NCBI RefSeq assembly: GCF_014297365.1
Contig: NZ_JACOQD010000008.1
Coordinates: forward strand, 52,208-116,207
Direction of reading: 5' to 3'
Source of the DNA: Winogradskyella echinorum
GTDB taxonomy: Bacteria; Bacteroidota; Bacteroidia; Flavobacteriales; Flavobacteriaceae
DNA length: 64,000 nt
Part shown: piece by piece, positions 1 through 7,507 of the stretch
How positions within the stretch are numbered: position 1 is the stretch's first letter
Layout: the number at the start of each line of letters is the position of its first letter
Translations under genes and position numbers: made by a program
Notes under the pieces: model-generated
The model's input: the letters and a program-made list of their open reading frames with translations, nothing else
Told to the model about the DNA's origin: nothing
The model's database searches: none

Positions 1-1
1 T

Positions 2-439
2 CCTGTAAAACATGTGTCTGCAAGTGGCGTTTCTGTAGTTAGCGATACACCAGACATTGCAAACGCACGAATAGAATTTAAAAACGGATGCGTTGCTAAC
101 TTAACTGCAAGTCGTATTTCTTTAAAAAATATGCGTAAAACACGTTTCTTTCAAAAAGATGCATACATCTCTGTAGATTTCTTAGAAAAGAAATGTGAAG
201 TTGTTAAAATGAAAGATGCACCAGAAAATCCTGGCGATTTTGATATGATATTGCAAAATGCTGAAGGCGTTAAAAAGCAAATCTATTTTGATAATCCTGA
301 AATAGAAAACAACAATGCTATTTTAGACGAGCTTGAAACCTTTGCAGATGCTATTAACAATAATACAAAGCCAATTGTTACTTTACATGATGGCACTGAA
401 GCATTACGCGTAGCTACTATGATTATTAATCAGTTTTAG
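2..439 (+). CDS. Gfo/Idh/MocA-family oxidoreductase, C-terminal part (5' end outside window)
   Basis: The reading frame is open from the first bases of the window, so the N-terminal Rossmann domain and true start lie upstream. The visible 145 or so residues are the C-terminal alpha/beta domain. They include a stretch reading NARIEFKNGCVANLTASRIS and a final helix of the form DELETFADAIN...ALRVATMI, both typical of this family, which catalyses NAD(P)-dependent sugar or polyol oxidoreduction. The substrate cannot be told from this part. Family assignment is from recognised sequence style; function beyond that is unknown. Confidence 0.75.
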   Translation, partial: PVKHVSASGVSVVSDTPDIANARIEFKNGCVANLTASRISLKNMRKTRFFQKDAYISVDFLEKKCEVVKMKDAPENPGDFDMILQNAEGVKKQIYFDNPEIENNNAILDELETFADAINNNTKPIVTLHDGTEALRVATMIINQF

Positions 440-449
440 GTGTTAGTCA

Positions 450-806
450 ATGACAGGTACTTTTGAGTTAAAAAAACAATTAAATAGTATAGGTCTTTTT
501 TGCATTATTGAATTAGAAATTCTAAAATCTAAAAATAAAGGTATTTCCGTAAATTATAACATTAATGATATTGAGGATTTTAAAATTGCTATTGAATATG
601 GTATTCATTTAGCTTTTGAAAACCTTCTTTTAAAAGGAATTAAAAAAAATTATCATATCTCTGTTACTAAATTTAAATGGATAACTATTGATACAACTCT
701 ATCTTGTGTAAGTTATTCTTCATGTAGAGCTGTTTTTAATGCTTTTGGTTTTGATTCAAAAATTTCCAATCCAAAAATAAATGATATTGGGGAGTTTATA
801 TTTTAA
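450..806 (+). CDS. Hypothetical protein, 118 aa (possible S5 domain 2-like fold)
   Basis: I do not recognise this as a named family. It starts with ATG 10 nt after the oxidoreductase stop and is AT-rich with many Lys, Ile and Asn codons. It has no signal peptide or membrane segment. The stretch from about residue 48 to 100 (a GIxxAFEN helix, then a HISVTKFKWITIDTT strand pair, then a helix SCRAVFNAFG) faintly resembles the G-x6-G-x-L / V-x-V / VD-S/T pattern of EF-G domain IV. That is only an impression. It sits between two metabolic genes and could be a small accessory insertion. Confidence 0.55.
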   Translation: MTGTFELKKQLNSIGLFCIIELEILKSKNKGISVNYNINDIEDFKIAIEYGIHLAFENLLLKGIKKNYHISVTKFKWITIDTTLSCVSYSSCRAVFNAFGFDSKISNPKINDIGEFIF

Positions 807-857
807 ATTATATAATAACAAGATTCCTGTTTGCACAGGAATAAAAATAAAATTTCA

Positions 858-1748
858 ATGAAAAATATAGCAGTAATTGGTGCAGGTACCATGGGTAACG
901 GAATTGCACACACGTTTGCACAATCTGGATTTAACGTTCAACTTATAGATATTAATGAAGCTTCTCTAAAACGAGGCATGGATACTATTGCTAAGAATTT
1001 AGACAGAATGGTAGCTAAAGAAAAAATTAGCGAAGCAGATAAGGCTGAAACTTTAGGTAATATTAAAACATATACAAATACTGAAGAAGGAGTAAAAAAC
1101 GTTGACTTGGTAGTAGAAGCGGCTACTGAAAATATAGATTTAAAACTAAAAATCTTTAAGCAACTAGACGATGTTTGTAATAACGATACCATTTTAGCTA
1201 CTAATACGTCTTCAATTTCTATCACACAGATTGCAGCTGTTACCTCTCGACCAGAAAAAGTAATTGGTATGCACTTTATGAACCCTGTGCCAATCATGAA
1301 ATTGGTAGAAATTATTCGCGGATATAATACCAGTGATGAAGTAACTAAAACGATTATGGATTTATCTAAAACTTTAGGTAAAGTGCCTACGGAAGTTAAT
1401 GATTATCCTGGTTTTGTAGCCAACCGAATTTTAATGCCAATGCTTAACGAATCTATTGAAACTTTATATAATGGAGTTGCTGGTGTAGAAGAAATAGATA
1501 CCGTAATGAAATTAGGAATGGCACATCCTATGGGACCTTTACAATTAGCTGATTTTATTGGTTTAGATGTATGTTTATCCATTCTCAATGTAATGTATGA
1601 TGGCTTTAAAAATCCTAAATATGCACCTTGCCCTTTGTTAGTAAATATGGTTAGAGCTGGTAAACTAGGAGTAAAATCTGGTGAAGGTTTTTATGATTAT
1701 TCTGAAAGTCGCAAAGCAGAGTATGTTTCGAAACAGTTTATGAAGTGA
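858..1748 (+). CDS. 3-hydroxybutyryl-CoA / 3-hydroxyacyl-CoA dehydrogenase
   Basis: This 296-residue cytoplasmic enzyme should oxidise (S)-3-hydroxyacyl-CoA to 3-ketoacyl-CoA with NAD(P) in beta-oxidation or butanoate metabolism. The N-terminal dinucleotide fold shows VIGAGTMGNGIA at residues 6-17. The catalytic His region reads GMHFMNPVPIMKLVEI near residue 139. The C-terminal dimerisation domain begins near NDYPGFVANRILMPMLNE. Length matches the short-chain Hbd/PaaH type. I chose the ATG at 858 because translation from here gives the canonical MKNIAVIGAG start; a non-ATG extension to 831 adds an unconserved tail. It is probably monocistronic or loosely linked with what follows. Confidence 0.93.
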   Translation: MKNIAVIGAGTMGNGIAHTFAQSGFNVQLIDINEASLKRGMDTIAKNLDRMVAKEKISEADKAETLGNIKTYTNTEEGVKNVDLVVEAATENIDLKLKIFKQLDDVCNNDTILATNTSSISITQIAAVTSRPEKVIGMHFMNPVPIMKLVEIIRGYNTSDEVTKTIMDLSKTLGKVPTEVNDYPGFVANRILMPMLNESIETLYNGVAGVEEIDTVMKLGMAHPMGPLQLADFIGLDVCLSILNVMYDGFKNPKYAPCPLLVNMVRAGKLGVKSGEGFYDYSESRKAEYVSKQFMK

Positions 1749-1749
1749 T

Positions 1750-1798
1750 ATAGTGTCTAGTGTTTAGTGTCTAGTATCTAGTATCTAGTATCTAGTGA
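1750..1798. repeat. Heptamer tandem repeat (CTAGTAT-type), seven copies
   Basis: Directly visible: seven consecutive 7-bp units, ATAGTGT, CTAGTGT, TTAGTGT, CTAGTAT three times, and CTAGTGA. The array starts right after the dehydrogenase stop and ends 19 bp before the S23-family gene. Such short arrays can change copy number by slippage, which here would alter the spacing upstream of the S23 gene. Confidence 0.9.
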
Positions 1799-1817
1799 AA
1801 AGTATTATATTTCAAAT

Positions 1818-2183
1818 ATGAAAGTTCAAGATTTATTAGCATATAAAAAGGGATTCAAATTAGCAATGGATATTTATAATATCTCTAAATCTTTTCCAAA
1901 AGAAGAAACCTATTCATTAACAGATCAAGTAAGAAGGTCTTCTCGAAGTGTATGTGCCAATTTATCTGAAGCTTATCGCAAAAGACGCTATCCTAAGCAC
2001 TTTATTAGCAAATTAACTGATTGTGATGCTGAAAATGGTGAAACCCAAACTTGGTTAGAATTTGCATTGGCATGTGAGTATATTTCAACCGAACATTTTA
2101 AAGAACTAAGAGAAGCGTCTGAAGAAGTTGCCAAACTTTTAAATTACATGATATTAAACCCTAAAAAATTCGGTTCGAGCTAA
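1818..2183 (+). CDS. Four-helix bundle protein (S23 / 23S rRNA intervening sequence family)
   Basis: A 121-residue all-helical protein. It has the family hallmarks: an N-terminal VQDLLAYKKGFKLAMDIY helix, the SLTDQVRRSSRSVCANLSEAY segment (residues 35-55), and KLTDCDAENGETQTWLEFA in the third helix. This family is named for ORFs found in 23S rRNA intervening sequences and is related to Avd, the accessory protein of diversity-generating retroelements. Most stand-alone copies have no known function, and no reverse transcriptase or template repeat is nearby. The gene is bracketed by a heptamer array upstream and a TTTACACT-rich repeat downstream, which suggests an accessory unit. Confidence 0.88.
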   Translation: MKVQDLLAYKKGFKLAMDIYNISKSFPKEETYSLTDQVRRSSRSVCANLSEAYRKRRYPKHFISKLTDCDAENGETQTWLEFALACEYISTEHFKELREASEEVAKLLNYMILNPKKFGSS

Positions 2184-2199
2184 TATGAATCAATACATT

Positions 2200-2232
2200 G
2201 TACTTTACACTTTATACTCCGGACTTTACACT
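2200..2232. repeat. Degenerate ACTTTACACTTTATACT-type intergenic repeat
   Basis: The spacer between the S23-family gene and the DUF1015 gene contains imperfect reiterations of ACTTTACACT and CTTTATACT. A similar stretch lies at 55394-55422 upstream of rplS. This looks like short dispersed low-complexity repeat sequence. Confidence 0.5.
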
Positions 2233-2237
2233 AAATT

Positions 2238-3476
2238 ATGGCCAAAATAATACCCTTTAAAGCCGTTAAACCCACAAGAGCTATTGTAGGCTTGGTTGCA
2301 GCACGCCCTTATCAAAGTTATACTGTAGATGAGCGCGAATCTCGCATGGATTATAATCCTTATAGTTTTTTACATATTGTAAATCCTGGATATAAATATG
2401 CACAAGAGGTTACTGGAGAAGAACGCTTTAGACTCGTAAAAAACCGCTATTTAGAATTTAAAGAAGATGGAGTTTTTGTTCAGGATGAAAAACCGTCTTT
2501 TTATGTTTACAAAATAGTGAATCGCTATGGACAAGAATTTAGTGGTATTATCGCTGCAACAAGTGCAGAAGATTATGAACGCGATGTTATAAAAAAGCAT
2601 GAGGATACTATTGCAAAACGTGAGCAAACGTTTAAAAGTTATTTACAAACAGTAGGCTTTAATGCAGAGCCAGTACTCCTCACCTATCCTGATAATCCCA
2701 TTATTTCAAAAATAATAAAAGAAACTCAAAAAGAACATGCCGAGTTTGAGTTTACCATGACTTATAGAGACACGCATTATTTATGGAAAATAGATAATGA
2801 AGAGACAATAACAGCAATTCAAGATGAGTTTAAACAAATGAAAACCATTTATATAGCTGATGGTCATCATAGATCGGCTTCATCGTATTTGTTATATAAA
2901 GATGCAAAAGAGAATAACCCAAACCATAATGGTAGTGAATCTTACAATTTCTTCATGTCTTATTTAATACCAGAATCGGATTTAGTAATACACGAGTTTA
3001 ATAGACTCATAAAAGATTTAAACGGTTTAACGAAAGAAGAATTTTTAATTAAACTCGATGAATCTTATAGGATTGAAAACAGAGGTGCAATACCATATAA
3101 CCCATCTAAACCTCACCATTTTAGTATGTATTTAGATGGTGAGTTTTATTCTTTATACTTGCGTAAAACTAACTATGAGTTTAAGACTGCATTAGATAAA
3201 TTAGATGCACAATTATTATACAAAACCATATTACAACCTATTTTGGGAATAGAGGATTTACGAAATGATAATAGAATTGAATATGTTAATGGAAGACACG
3301 AAATGATTACTATTAAAAGTAGCGTAGATTGTGGTAAATTTAAAGTTGGATTTGGCATGTGCCCTTCTAATGTAGAGCAAATGAAACAAATTGCAGACGA
3401 AGGTTTAAAAATGCCACCAAAGAGCACTTATATTTTACCAAAATTAAGAAGCGGCATTACTATTTATGAGTATTAA
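2238..3476 (+). CDS. DUF1015 family protein (COG4198)
   Basis: A 412-residue soluble protein that matches DUF1015 in length and motifs. The N-terminus reads IIPFKAVKPTR, followed by AARPYQSY and, near residues 37-50, an NPYSFLHIVNP block. The conserved DGHHRSASSYLLY motif lies around residue 210, and the C-terminus has AFIMPPKSTYILPK-like wording (here GLKMPPKSTYILPKLRSG). The biochemical role is unsettled in the literature I know. It is commonly found near yggS and, in many bacteria, near D-3-phosphoglycerate dehydrogenase. The start ATG is clear. Confidence 0.85.
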   Translation: MAKIIPFKAVKPTRAIVGLVAARPYQSYTVDERESRMDYNPYSFLHIVNPGYKYAQEVTGEERFRLVKNRYLEFKEDGVFVQDEKPSFYVYKIVNRYGQEFSGIIAATSAEDYERDVIKKHEDTIAKREQTFKSYLQTVGFNAEPVLLTYPDNPIISKIIKETQKEHAEFEFTMTYRDTHYLWKIDNEETITAIQDEFKQMKTIYIADGHHRSASSYLLYKDAKENNPNHNGSESYNFFMSYLIPESDLVIHEFNRLIKDLNGLTKEEFLIKLDESYRIENRGAIPYNPSKPHHFSMYLDGEFYSLYLRKTNYEFKTALDKLDAQLLYKTILQPILGIEDLRNDNRIEYVNGRHEMITIKSSVDCGKFKVGFGMCPSNVEQMKQIADEGLKMPPKSTYILPKLRSGITIYEY

Positions 3477-3483
3477 TAGTTGG

Positions 3484-3540
3484 TGTCATTCTAATCTGTC
3501 ACACTGAGCGATGGTCACTAAGCGAAGTCGAAGTGAGTTC
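3484..3540. repeat. Dispersed palindromic repeat (GTCACACTGAGCG...CGAAGTG type)
   Basis: The spacer upstream of yggS carries GTCATTCT, then GTCACACTGAGCG, then AGCGAAGTCGAAGTGAG. CACTgagc...CGAAGTG arms are partly self-complementary. I know this wording as a common intergenic repeat in Bacteroidota genomes; related copies in this window are at 34191-34219, 53270-53299 and (degenerate) 53848-53865. Confidence 0.65.
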
Positions 3541-3583
3541 AAATGTTGATTCAGAATTTCATCGAATAAAAAGAAATTAATTA

Positions 3584-4252
3584 ATGAGTATTAAAGATAA
3601 TCTTAAACAAATAAAGTTAACCTTACCAGAAAACGTCACGTTAGTAGCAGTTTCTAAAACAAAACCTGTAAGTGATTTAATGGAGGCCTACAATGCTGGT
3701 CAGCGCATTTTTGGAGAAAACAAAATCCAAGAAATGACTGAAAAGTATGAGCAGATGCCAAAAGATATAGAATGGCACATGATTGGGCATGTACAAAGCA
3801 ACAAAGTGAAATATATGGCTGAGTTTGTGAGTTTAATACATGGAGTAGATAGTTTTAAATTATTAAAAGAAATTAATAAACAAGCTCAAAAACACGATAG
3901 AGTGATTGATTGTTTACTTCAAATTAAAATAGCTGATGAAGATAGTAAATTTGGTATGTCTGCAGAGGATGCTTCTACTCTACTACAATCCGATGAATTT
4001 TCAGAATTACAACATATAAAAATTGTTGGTGTTATGGGAATGGCTACGTTTACTGATGATTTAAAACAAGTTGAAAACGAATTTAAACTGTTAAAATCAA
4101 CTTTTAACGCATTAAAACCAGTACAGACAACAAATTGTAGACTTCAAACTATTTCTATGGGAATGAGTGGTGACTACCAGTTAGCTATAGAATGTGGCAG
4201 TACTATGGTGAGAGTTGGAAGCAGTATTTTTGGCGCTCGAAATTATCAATAG
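3584..4252 (+). CDS. yggS: YggS/PLPBP family pyridoxal-phosphate homeostasis protein
   Basis: A 222-residue single-domain TIM-barrel PLP-binding protein of the alanine-racemase fold type III. The PLP lysine lies in VAVSKTKPVSD near residue 26. Family motifs IFGENKIQE, WHMIGHVQSNKVKY and SMGMSGDYQLAIECGSTMVRVGSSIFG are all present. The family buffers cytoplasmic PLP and affects amino-acid and keto-acid pools rather than acting as a racemase. The start at 3584 gives the usual length. A 15-bp sequence ATTTCATCGAATAAA at 3556-3570 precedes it and recurs at 31048-31062. Confidence 0.93.
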   Translation: MSIKDNLKQIKLTLPENVTLVAVSKTKPVSDLMEAYNAGQRIFGENKIQEMTEKYEQMPKDIEWHMIGHVQSNKVKYMAEFVSLIHGVDSFKLLKEINKQAQKHDRVIDCLLQIKIADEDSKFGMSAEDASTLLQSDEFSELQHIKIVGVMGMATFTDDLKQVENEFKLLKSTFNALKPVQTTNCRLQTISMGMSGDYQLAIECGSTMVRVGSSIFGARNYQ

Positions 4253-4317
4253 ATTTCTTACATTAAAGCTTATACTTTTTTAACTTAGTACATTGAAATT
4301 AAACTTCAAATTATAGA

Positions 4318-5694
4318 ATTATATACGCGATATTAGACATAGAAACTACAGGTGGAAAATACAATGAAGAAGGTATAACCGAAATTGCTATTCATAAATT
4401 TGACGGTCATAAAGTTACAGATAAGTTCATTTCTTTAGTAAACCCAGAGCGCGAAATTCAACCATTTGTTGTTAATCTTACAGGCATAAACTCTAATATG
4501 CTTAAAAATGCACCTAAGTTTTATGAGGTTGCAAAGCGTATTGTAGAAATTACAGAAGATTGTATCATAGTAGCCCATAATTCATCTTTTGATTATAGAA
4601 TTCTTAAAACTGAGTTTAAACGGTTAGGCTTTCCTTACAAACGCAAAACGCTTTGCACAGTAGAACTTTCTAAACAATTAATTCCTAATATGGAATCTTA
4701 TAGTTTAGGCAAGCTTACACGTGCATTAGGAATCCCTGTAAGTGATAGACATAGAGCTAATGGAGATGCTGTAGCTACTGTAAAGCTGTTTAAAATGCTT
4801 TTGAATAAGGATTTAGATAAGGTCATTATTAAAAATGCCGTTAAAATTGAACAAAAATCTAAAATAGCTCCAAACCTTAGGGAGATTATAGATAAGTTGC
4901 CAAGTGAAACTGGTGTTTATTATATTCATAATGATAAAGGAGATATTATTTATATAGGTAAAAGCAATAATATTAAAAAACGAATTACTCAACACTTTAC
5001 AAATAGTGGATCTAAGTCTAAAAAAATTCAAAAATTAGTTAGTGCCGTTACTTATGAAAAGACCGGTAGCGAGTTAGCTGCATTATTAAAAGAAAGTGCA
5101 GAAATTAAAAAAAACAAACCTATTTTTAATAGAGCATTACGAAGAACAATATTTACCCACGCTCTTTATAGTTTTATTGACGAAAATGGCTATATAAATT
5201 TAAAAATTGACAAAGCTGATGGTAGTCAATCACCAATAACAACATTTAGTACCAGAGCTAGTGGAAAACATTTTATGTTTAAAAATGTGGATGATTATAA
5301 TCTTTGCCAAAAACTAACAGGTTTATACGATACTAAATCTAGTTGTTTTAAATACGATGTTAAAGAGTGTAATGGTGCTTGCATTAATGAAGAACCTGCG
5401 GACAGTTATAATAAACGTGTTAATCTTTTAATTGAAAAATATAGCTACTCTAATAAAAATATGCTCTTAATTGATAGAGGACGTGATATTGATGAAAAAA
5501 GTGTGTTTTTAATTGAGAATGGCATATTTAAAGGCTTTGGTTTTTTTGATTTAAACCATCAGATAAACAATAAAGAGATTCTAGAATCACTAATAACCCC
5601 AATGCAAAATAATAGAGATACGCAGCATATTATACAAAGTTATATGCGTAGAAATAAACGTTTAAAAATTATTGATTTAAATCTGAAGCCTTAA
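4318..5694 (+). CDS. DEDD exonuclease (DnaQ-like) + GIY-YIG nuclease fusion, non-canonical start
   Basis: The N-terminal 3'-5' exonuclease domain shows ILDIETTGG (first DxE), VAHNSSFDYRIL and DRHRANGDAVAT (the last Asp). A GIY-YIG domain follows near residues 200-285 with GVYYIHNDKGDIIYIGKS. This is the epsilon/UvrC-N arrangement known in Bacteroidota and Cho-like repair nucleases. The frame is closed by TAA at 4300 and contains no ATG, GTG or TTG before the exonuclease motif. Relatives start MYAILDIETTGG, but here the first codon reads ATA (4321), preceded by ATT (4318). I place the start at ATT by analogy with rare ATT starts. Starting at the first ATG (4498) would remove the catalytic DxE. 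Confidence 0.75.
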   Translation: MIYAILDIETTGGKYNEEGITEIAIHKFDGHKVTDKFISLVNPEREIQPFVVNLTGINSNMLKNAPKFYEVAKRIVEITEDCIIVAHNSSFDYRILKTEFKRLGFPYKRKTLCTVELSKQLIPNMESYSLGKLTRALGIPVSDRHRANGDAVATVKLFKMLLNKDLDKVIIKNAVKIEQKSKIAPNLREIIDKLPSETGVYYIHNDKGDIIYIGKSNNIKKRITQHFTNSGSKSKKIQKLVSAVTYEKTGSELAALLKESAEIKKNKPIFNRALRRTIFTHALYSFIDENGYINLKIDKADGSQSPITTFSTRASGKHFMFKNVDDYNLCQKLTGLYDTKSSCFKYDVKECNGACINEEPADSYNKRVNLLIEKYSYSNKNMLLIDRGRDIDEKSVFLIENGIFKGFGFFDLNHQINNKEILESLITPMQNNRDTQHIIQSYMRRNKRLKIIDLNLKP

Positions 5695-5712
5695 TTTTCG
5701 TACTTTTAAAAC

Positions 5713-6546
5713 ATGGAACCAGAGAATAAACACAATTGGAAAACCAAGCTTCATGAAATAATTTATGAGGCAGATACTCCTAGCGGAAAATTATTCGACG
5801 TAATTCTACTAATTACAATTATAGCTAGTATTATTTTAGTAATGTTAGAGAGCATTGCTAGTTTTGATGCTAAGTATCATAACTTTTTAAATATTTCTGA
5901 ATGGCTAATTACTATTTTATTTACCGTTGAGTATATTTTAAGAATTATAACGGTAAAAAAACCTTTAAAATATATTACAAGTTTTTACGGAATCATAGAT
6001 TTATTATCTACAATACCAAAATACTTATCATTGATATTTGTTGGTACTCATGCACTAGTCGCCTTAAGAGCATTGCGTTTGTTACGAGTATTTAGAATTT
6101 TAAAATTAGCTAGATATTCAGGAGCATCGAACAAACTAATTGTAGCACTTAAAGCAAGTAGAATTAAAATATCTGTTTTCTTATTTGCCGTTGTTATAAT
6201 ATCAATAATCTTAGGTACTATAATGTATTTGGTTGAAGGAGAAGAAAATGGGTTTACCAATATTCCAAAAAGTGTGTACTGGTGTATTGTAACATTAACA
6301 ACCGTAGGTTATGGTGATATTACTCCACACACAGCTTTAGGTCAATTTATAGCAACTATAGTTATGATTTTAGGTTATGGTATTATTGCAGTACCTACAG
6401 GAATAGTTACTGCAGAAATGACTAAAACCCGAGACGAAAAACCTCAAATAAACACTCAATGTTGTTCTAACTGTTTAGCGCAGAAGCATCAAGATGATGC
6501 TGAGTTTTGTCATAAATGTGGTTGTAAATTGCATTATGACAAATAA
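5713..6546 (+). CDS. Voltage-gated potassium channel with C-terminal zinc ribbon
   Basis: A 277-residue six-helix ion transporter. S1-S3 lie at about residues 27-105, and the S4 helix carries spaced arginines (RALRLLRVFRILKLAR). S5 follows, then the pore loop with selectivity filter TTVGYGD near residue 196, then S6. The cytoplasmic tail ends in two CxxC pairs (CSNC ... CHKC) around residues 253-272, predicted to bind zinc. The channel should conduct K+ across the inner membrane in response to voltage. The gene overlaps miaA by 11 nt, so the two are likely co-transcribed. The role of the zinc ribbon in gating is unknown. Confidence 0.9.
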   Translation: MEPENKHNWKTKLHEIIYEADTPSGKLFDVILLITIIASIILVMLESIASFDAKYHNFLNISEWLITILFTVEYILRIITVKKPLKYITSFYGIIDLLSTIPKYLSLIFVGTHALVALRALRLLRVFRILKLARYSGASNKLIVALKASRIKISVFLFAVVIISIILGTIMYLVEGEENGFTNIPKSVYWCIVTLTTVGYGDITPHTALGQFIATIVMILGYGIIAVPTGIVTAEMTKTRDEKPQINTQCCSNCLAQKHQDDAEFCHKCGCKLHYDK

Positions 6547-7441
6547 CAATACTCTTATCTCTATAGTTGGACCTACAGCTATTGGTAAAACGGCTTTAAG
6601 TATAAAGTTAGCTCAATATTTTAATACTGAAATCATTTCAGCTGATTCCCGACAGTTTTATAAAGAAATGAATATCGGTACAGCTGTTCCATCTGCAGAA
6701 GAGCTTAATGCTGCTCAACATCATTTTATTCAGCATAAGTCCATAAAAGAAAATTATAATGTTGGCGATTTTGAACGTGATGCCATTTCTAAATTAAAAA
6801 TATTACATCAAAAAAAACCAATAGTTATTATGGTCGGTGGCTCTGGTTTATACGTTAAAGCTGTGAGTAAAGGTTTAGATTATTTTCCAGAAGTCGATAC
6901 AACAATAAGAACAAAACTTAATGCACAACTTGAAGCGAAAGGCTTAAATCCACTACAAGAACAATTAAAAACTTTAGATCATAAAGCCTATAAAACCATT
7001 GCAATAGCAAATCCACAGCGCGTGATAAGAGCTTTAGAAATATGTATTGGTACCGGCAAACCGTATACATCGTTTTTAACAAACCCTGAAAAAAGTCGAA
7101 ATTTTAAAACTATTTCCATTGGCCTAAATGCAGAACGCTCTATCATTTATGATAGAATTAACCAACGTGTAGATATTATGGTTAAAAATGGATTACTAAA
7201 TGAAGTTGAAGCTTTAATACCTCACAAAGACTTAAATGCTTTAAATACAGTTGGCTACAAAGAATTATTTGAATATTTTGAAGGAAATTCAACTTTAGAT
7301 TTTGCAATTTCTGAAATTAAAAAAAATACCAGACGATTTGCAAAACGTCAACTCACTTGGTTTAGAAAAGATGACTCAATAAAGTGGTTCGATTATAAAA
7401 CTGAAGTTAAAACCATAATTGAATTTATAGAAAACTTTTGA
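6536..7441 (+). CDS. miaA: tRNA dimethylallyltransferase
   Basis: A 301-residue enzyme that adds dimethylallyl to N6 of A37 in tRNAs reading UNN codons. The P-loop reads GPTAIGKTALS near residue 11, followed by EIISADSRQFYKEMNIGTA and VGGSGLYVKAV, all diagnostic. The C-terminal NTRRFAKRQLTWFR motif contacts tRNA. I chose the ATG at 6536, inside the end of the channel gene, because it places the P-loop at the usual distance. A hairpin terminator follows at 7451-7484. Confidence 0.95.
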   Translation: MTNNNTLISIVGPTAIGKTALSIKLAQYFNTEIISADSRQFYKEMNIGTAVPSAEELNAAQHHFIQHKSIKENYNVGDFERDAISKLKILHQKKPIVIMVGGSGLYVKAVSKGLDYFPEVDTTIRTKLNAQLEAKGLNPLQEQLKTLDHKAYKTIAIANPQRVIRALEICIGTGKPYTSFLTNPEKSRNFKTISIGLNAERSIIYDRINQRVDIMVKNGLLNEVEALIPHKDLNALNTVGYKELFEYFEGNSTLDFAISEIKKNTRRFAKRQLTWFRKDDSIKWFDYKTEVKTIIEFIENF

Positions 7442-7450
7442 TAAAAAATA

Positions 7451-7484
7451 AGACCTTTCAGGTTTTAAAAATCCTGAAAGGTCT
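7451..7484. terminator. Bidirectional hairpin between convergent miaA and the response regulator
   Basis: A perfect 12-bp stem, AGACCTTTCAGG paired with CCTGAAAGGTCT, with a 10-nt loop. It lies between two convergent genes, so it can serve both strands. There is no long T-tract on either side. Confidence 0.8.
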
Positions 7485-7507
7485 ACTATATATCTGTATT
7501 TATTTGC

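Noticed and set aside
1750..2232. Diversity-generating retroelement suggested by the S23/Avd-like gene
   Set aside because: There is no reverse transcriptase, no template/variable repeat pair and no target gene nearby.
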